The position numbers were made by a program, and so were the translations under genes. DNA of 64,000 nucleotides from JAKRSE01 sp943369295 (GTDB taxonomy: Bacteria > Armatimonadota > Fimbriimonadia > Fimbriimonadales > Fimbriimonadaceae): assembly GCA_943369295.1 (NCBI GenBank), contig CALRMU020000003.1:186001-250000 (forward strand), given 5' to 3'. Of the stretch, positions 60,881 through 64,000 are shown in pieces. The stretch's first letter is position 1, and every line of letters begins with the position of its first letter. The notes under the pieces were generated by a model. The model did not search any database. It saw nothing but the letters and a program-made list of their open reading frames with translations, and was not told the DNA's origin.

Positions 60881-61617
60881 CGCTGTAGAAGCCTCTGGTT
60901 TGTCCAATCGAGGCTGACAGGCGTGATTGAAACATAGCCGCGGCTCACCGCCCACACATCTGTCCCTTCTTCTGTAGGATCCATGACCACAACGCCGCCC
61001 TGCCAGTAATAGGGGCGACCCCAAGGGTCATCCCGCCTTTCAACTCGGTCTTTGTAAACTCTTTCTCCCATTCGCACAAAGGAGTGCCCCTGAATCTCAG
61101 GGTAGGCAATGGCGGGAATGTTGACGTTGAGAAAATCGAGATGGCCAAGGGGCAGTGACAGCAGCATCTCCCAGTTTTCTTTCAGCCACTGCTCACCGGT
61201 TTCAAAGTGCAGCGGAGCATCATTGACGAAGAGAGCCATTGAGAGGGAAATGCTCTTGATTCCATTGATCGTGCCCTCCATTGCTCCCGCGACTGTGCCG
61301 CTGTAGGTGATGTCGAACCCCAGATTCGGGCCGTTGTTGATTCCGCTCAAAATCAAGTCGCATCCTTCTGGCCAGACTTCGGTTAGTCCTACATTTACGC
61401 AGTCGGTGGGAAGCCCATTCACTTCATAAGCGGGGATGTCCCACCCCTCAGCCTGCCGAACCCTAAGGGGGTCGCGCATTGTCATCGCGTGGCCGCAGGC
61501 ACTTCTTTCTCGATCTGGGGCAGAAACCCTGACTTCTCCCAAGGATTGGGCCGCTCGGGCCAAAGTTTTCAGCCCGGGAGCATGGATTCCGTCATCGTTG
61601 GTTAGAAGTATTCGCAT
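60847..61617 (-). CDS. surE: 5'-nucleotidase SurE
   Basis: A 256-residue metal-dependent phosphatase acting on nucleoside monophosphates. It starts MRILLTNDDGIHAPGL (metal-binding Asp8 and Asp9), then SAPDRERSACGHAMTM (Ser ligand), GLPTDCVNVGL and LSGINNGPNLGFDITYSGTVAGAMEG, all conserved in SurE. The end extends past the common core. It is convergent with the small coiled-coil gene. Confidence 0.95.
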   Translation of the reverse strand: MRILLTNDDGIHAPGLKTLARAAQSLGEVRVSAPDRERSACGHAMTMRDPLRVRQAEGWDIPAYEVNGLPTDCVNVGLTEVWPEGCDLILSGINNGPNLGFDITYSGTVAGAMEGTINGIKSISLSMALFVNDAPLHFETGEQWLKENWEMLLSLPLGHLDFLNVNIPAIAYPEIQGHSFVRMGERVYKDRVERRDDPWGRPYYWQGGVVVMDPTEEGTDVWAVSRGYVSITPVSLDWTNQRLLQRYRLESSARST

Positions 61618-61657
61618 GGCCTGTGACTGCGTGGCAGTTCACGCCATCCTACTGTAG

Positions 61658-62809
61658 ATGGAATCAACTCTTCCGAGACTTGTTCTGGGCCTCCCGCATT
61701 TGGCCAGCGAACCAGGCACCGAATCAGTTCTGATCGGAAGAAAGGGTCCGCTTGCCGAATTGGCTAAGATGTCCAGAATCTTCCGTCTGGCCAGCTCTGG
61801 CCCTTCACTGAGCCCAGAGGCTGCCTGGCTTGGTCTGGATCCCGAGCAGTGGTCGATTCCCCAAGGGCCCCTAACTCTCTCTTGGCTCAAGCTGACGCCC
61901 CCCGATGACGCCCTTAGCTTTCATGTGAGTCTTGGCGGACTCAAAGGCGACAAGCTTGTTTCTGCACCTCTGCCAACGCGAGAAGAAGAACAGGAGATCG
62001 TGGCGGCCCTGAAAAGGCTGGATGGTCCGAAGATGAGCCTTTGCCCTGGCGAAGGTTTGGATCATGGATTGGTCTGGACCGGGGCATCTCCTGAACTAGT
62101 GACAGTGCCATGGCTGCAGGCTGAAGGAAAAGTCTGGAATCAAATTCTTCCTAAAGGTGAACGGGAAAGGCCGCTTGAACAATGGATCGAAGATGCTCTA
62201 GAGCTTCTTTCGGCCACGGAAAGCACGAAACGCCGTGAAGACGAAGGGGTTGTGGCGATCAAGGCCGCATGGCCTTGGGGGCAGGGCAGATTGCCGTCAG
62301 CCCCCAATCTGCCTCTGCGTCGAGGCTTTGTCACTCGGCACCTTACATCATCCATTCGCGTTTCAGGCTTGGCCAGACTGTTTGGTGAAAGAGTGCTGCC
62401 GGGACCAGAAAGAGGTCGGAGCCTGGGGGTGGATTTCAGCCGTGTGCTTAATCAAATCAGCCTTTCCGAGCCTTTGGTGACGGTCTATTCTGGACTGACG
62501 GAGATGAGAGTTCACAACCGTCTGGATGCGATGGAGAAGTTTCTTGACCAGTTTGAGACCCAGTTTCTGACTCCACTTTTCGACGCCTACCCAGAGGGCC
62601 TGCGGCTGACTCTGTTAGCTTCGGTTGATCCTTTGGGACAGAAGCCAGCCCTCAAATGGCAGGGAATCGGCCTTAACTTTGACTCACGCAGAGTGACCGA
62701 AGGCCGTCTGCCTTTTGATGAGAGAGTTGTCGAAGATACGGCCGGTCAGTCATATCCTCTCCACGAGGCTGTTTCTCGTGGTTTGATGGGCGGATCAACT
62801 CAAAATTGA
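61658..62809 (+). CDS. Phosphoglycerate mutase-like protein, metal ligands degenerate
   Basis: A 383-residue protein whose order of motifs resembles archaeal-type cofactor-independent phosphoglycerate mutase (ApgM): an N-terminal part with LGLDPEQWSIPQGPL where ApgM has GYDP and RGPLE, then VVAIKAAWPWGQGRLPSAP (ApgM: IWLWGQGR-P) and DAMEKFLDQFETQFLTPLFDAYPEGLRLTLL. The Asp/Ser/His metal-binding motifs (LIGDGMAD at the start and DHPTP near the end) are not present; the corresponding text is LVLGLPH and SVDPLGQKP. It is likely inactive as a mutase or has another job. Assignment by eye. Confidence 0.55.
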   Translation: MESTLPRLVLGLPHLASEPGTESVLIGRKGPLAELAKMSRIFRLASSGPSLSPEAAWLGLDPEQWSIPQGPLTLSWLKLTPPDDALSFHVSLGGLKGDKLVSAPLPTREEEQEIVAALKRLDGPKMSLCPGEGLDHGLVWTGASPELVTVPWLQAEGKVWNQILPKGERERPLEQWIEDALELLSATESTKRREDEGVVAIKAAWPWGQGRLPSAPNLPLRRGFVTRHLTSSIRVSGLARLFGERVLPGPERGRSLGVDFSRVLNQISLSEPLVTVYSGLTEMRVHNRLDAMEKFLDQFETQFLTPLFDAYPEGLRLTLLASVDPLGQKPALKWQGIGLNFDSRRVTEGRLPFDERVVEDTAGQSYPLHEAVSRGLMGGSTQN

Positions 62810-62827
62810 GCCATAACGGAAGTTGAG

Positions 62828-64000
62828 ATGAAGCAGTTTGCATCGTGCATTTTGGGAGCCTTTCTAGCGGCTCTGCCTTTTGCAGCCTCGGCCCAATTGT
62901 CCGAGGCAGAGCAGCAGGGAATTGATGATGCTCTGCTTGTTTCGGGCCTGCGGCGGGCTGACTTTAGCTACAGCAGAATCCCCTTTGCCAAGCCAGTCAT
63001 GCTGCCCTTGGTTGAAACAGGCTTGATGAAGCCATTTGATGCGGCTGGCCAGCTTATGCCTCTGCATCAATCTGCCAAAGATGGGCCGGCAGCCACAATC
63101 AAGCGAGGTTTGTTTGAAGTGCTGGGGGTGGAGGCAAAGCCCTTGCCGCCAGTTACTCCGCCGGTATTCCTGGATGCTCCACCAATTCTGAGGGAGGCGG
63201 TCGTGAAGTTATCAGCAGCCCTTACACAATCTGATGCTGAAATTCGTGCCTCTCTCGTCGGCCTGACTCCGGCTGAGCAAAGAATTTTGATCGAAGGTCT
63301 GCCGCGGTTGGCTGTTCAGCAGCCTTCGGTTTCTTTCGAATTCGTCAAGAGCACAATGCCGACCGAGGCAGCTCTGCACGAACTTTTGGTCAAAGTAAAC
63401 GTCAACCGAATCTTGGCGGCAGGGCAGCTATTATCAGAAACTGTTCGCGCTGAAGTTGAGAATCTCAAGAAGTTCACGGGCGATGTTCCTGCCCCCATGC
63501 GAGTGAGGGTTGCCGACAAACTAGTTGAGATTCGTGGTCGAGGCAGCGACTTCATTTCGAGTTCGGATGCCCGACTCGTGATTGATCTTGGTGGTGATGA
63601 CACCTTCACAGGTCGAGTTGGAGCGGGCATCGGCTACTCTTCGGTGGTCATCGATCTGGGCGGAGATGACACGGCCAAGGCAAGAGATTTGACTCTCGGC
63701 GCTGGATTGCTGGGAGTCGGAATCGCTTGGTTCGAGGGCGGGGATGACAGGCTCGTGACGGGAAGCATGACCCTGGGCTCTGGCGTGGCTGGTCTCGGTG
63801 CCTTCATCAAGTCTGGAGGCAGTGACCGCTACGATTCAAAGACTCTCTCCCAAGGTTTCGGCTTCGCCGGAATGGGATTGATGATGGACCTTTCTGGTTC
63901 GGACATCTACGACGTCCAACTGTTTGGTCAAGGGGCGGCTCGATATCAGGGTTTCGGCTGGCTCGTTGATAAAGAGGGAAGGGACATCTACCGAGCAGGC
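62828..64000 (+). CDS. Secreted GGDD-repeat protein, partial at right edge
   Basis: The frame from ATG 62828 is open to the window end (391 codons). Residues 1-22 are a signal peptide (MKQFASCILGAFLAALPFA). A helical part of about 230 residues follows, then a repeat region with DLGGDDTFTGRVGAGIGYSS, IDLGGDDTAKARDL, FEGGDDRLVTG, SGGSDRYDSK, LSGSDIYDV and GRDIYRAG, about one (G/S)GxDxY-like unit per 20-30 residues. This suggests a calcium-binding or beta-solenoid surface protein. It starts 18 bases after the phosphoglycerate-mutase-like gene. Confidence 0.75.
   Translation, partial: MKQFASCILGAFLAALPFAASAQLSEAEQQGIDDALLVSGLRRADFSYSRIPFAKPVMLPLVETGLMKPFDAAGQLMPLHQSAKDGPAATIKRGLFEVLGVEAKPLPPVTPPVFLDAPPILREAVVKLSAALTQSDAEIRASLVGLTPAEQRILIEGLPRLAVQQPSVSFEFVKSTMPTEAALHELLVKVNVNRILAAGQLLSETVRAEVENLKKFTGDVPAPMRVRVADKLVEIRGRGSDFISSSDARLVIDLGGDDTFTGRVGAGIGYSSVVIDLGGDDTAKARDLTLGAGLLGVGIAWFEGGDDRLVTGSMTLGSGVAGLGAFIKSGGSDRYDSKTLSQGFGFAGMGLMMDLSGSDIYDVQLFGQGAARYQGFGWLVDKEGRDIYRAG

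Overview
The window reads as the chromosome of a member of the Armatimonadota, most likely the Fimbriimonadia. This is inferred from gene content: many type IV prepilin-like genes whose N-terminus runs FTLIELLVVIAIIAILA and then LFPVFAQAKEAAK, the H-x9-DG motif in related proteins, SLBB and LCP envelope genes, moderate GC, and an SRP RNA-dnaX-ebfC-recR block. No 16S gene is present, so the placement is tentative. Genes are dense, many overlap by 1 or 4 bases, and there is no CRISPR array, prophage, tRNA or intact transposase.

Layout. 1-4.8 kb: a leftward envelope operon (LCP protein, an H-x9-DG protein, a nitrilase) followed by a membrane gene and a prepilin cut by the edge, and a rightward prepilin. 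4.8-10.2 kb: an amidohydrolase with an alkyltransferase-like repair protein, an erythromycin-esterase-like secreted protein, and trpDCF. 10.2-17.6 kb: complex I genes nuoA and nuoC, then three cassettes of prepilin plus small lipoprotein, each with its own terminator, then another lipoprotein and nuoD. nuoB is absent. 17.7-23.9 kb: a DUF454 membrane protein, a 3-methyladenine glycosylase, and a MacAB-TolC-like efflux operon. 24-31 kb: class I fructose-bisphosphate aldolase, a sialate O-acetylesterase, a thioredoxin-like protein, a 0.9 kb non-coding stretch filled with palindromic repeats, and an EF-G-like GTPase.

31-45.5 kb: an aldo/keto reductase-ACT-aspartokinase operon, a 2.3 kb island of small unrecognised genes, a BMP-type lipoprotein, a large secreted GH42-like protein, a D-Ala-D-Ala dipeptidase-like protein with an SLBB export protein, an orphan pstB, and aroC. 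45.5-53.6 kb: a tandem triplication of a two-TM protein family, lysS, a probably highly expressed secreted CxxC protein, and an ABC-2 exporter with a TPR-like partner. 53.6-64 kb: SRP RNA, dnaX, ebfC, recR, purD, a Gly/Gln-rich secreted protein, DinB-like and HerA-like genes, surE, a degenerate phosphoglycerate-mutase-like protein and a secreted GGDD-repeat protein that runs off the right edge.

Common themes are cell-surface biogenesis (prepilins, LCP, SLBB, lipoproteins, efflux), aromatic and aspartate-family amino acid synthesis (trpDCF, aroC, lysC) and core information processing. The least explained parts are the prepilin-lipoprotein cassettes splitting the nuo cluster, the tandem two-TM family, the palindromic repeats near 28 kb, and the small-gene island at 34.5-36.9 kb. 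I could not run any database search; family names come from motifs read by eye.
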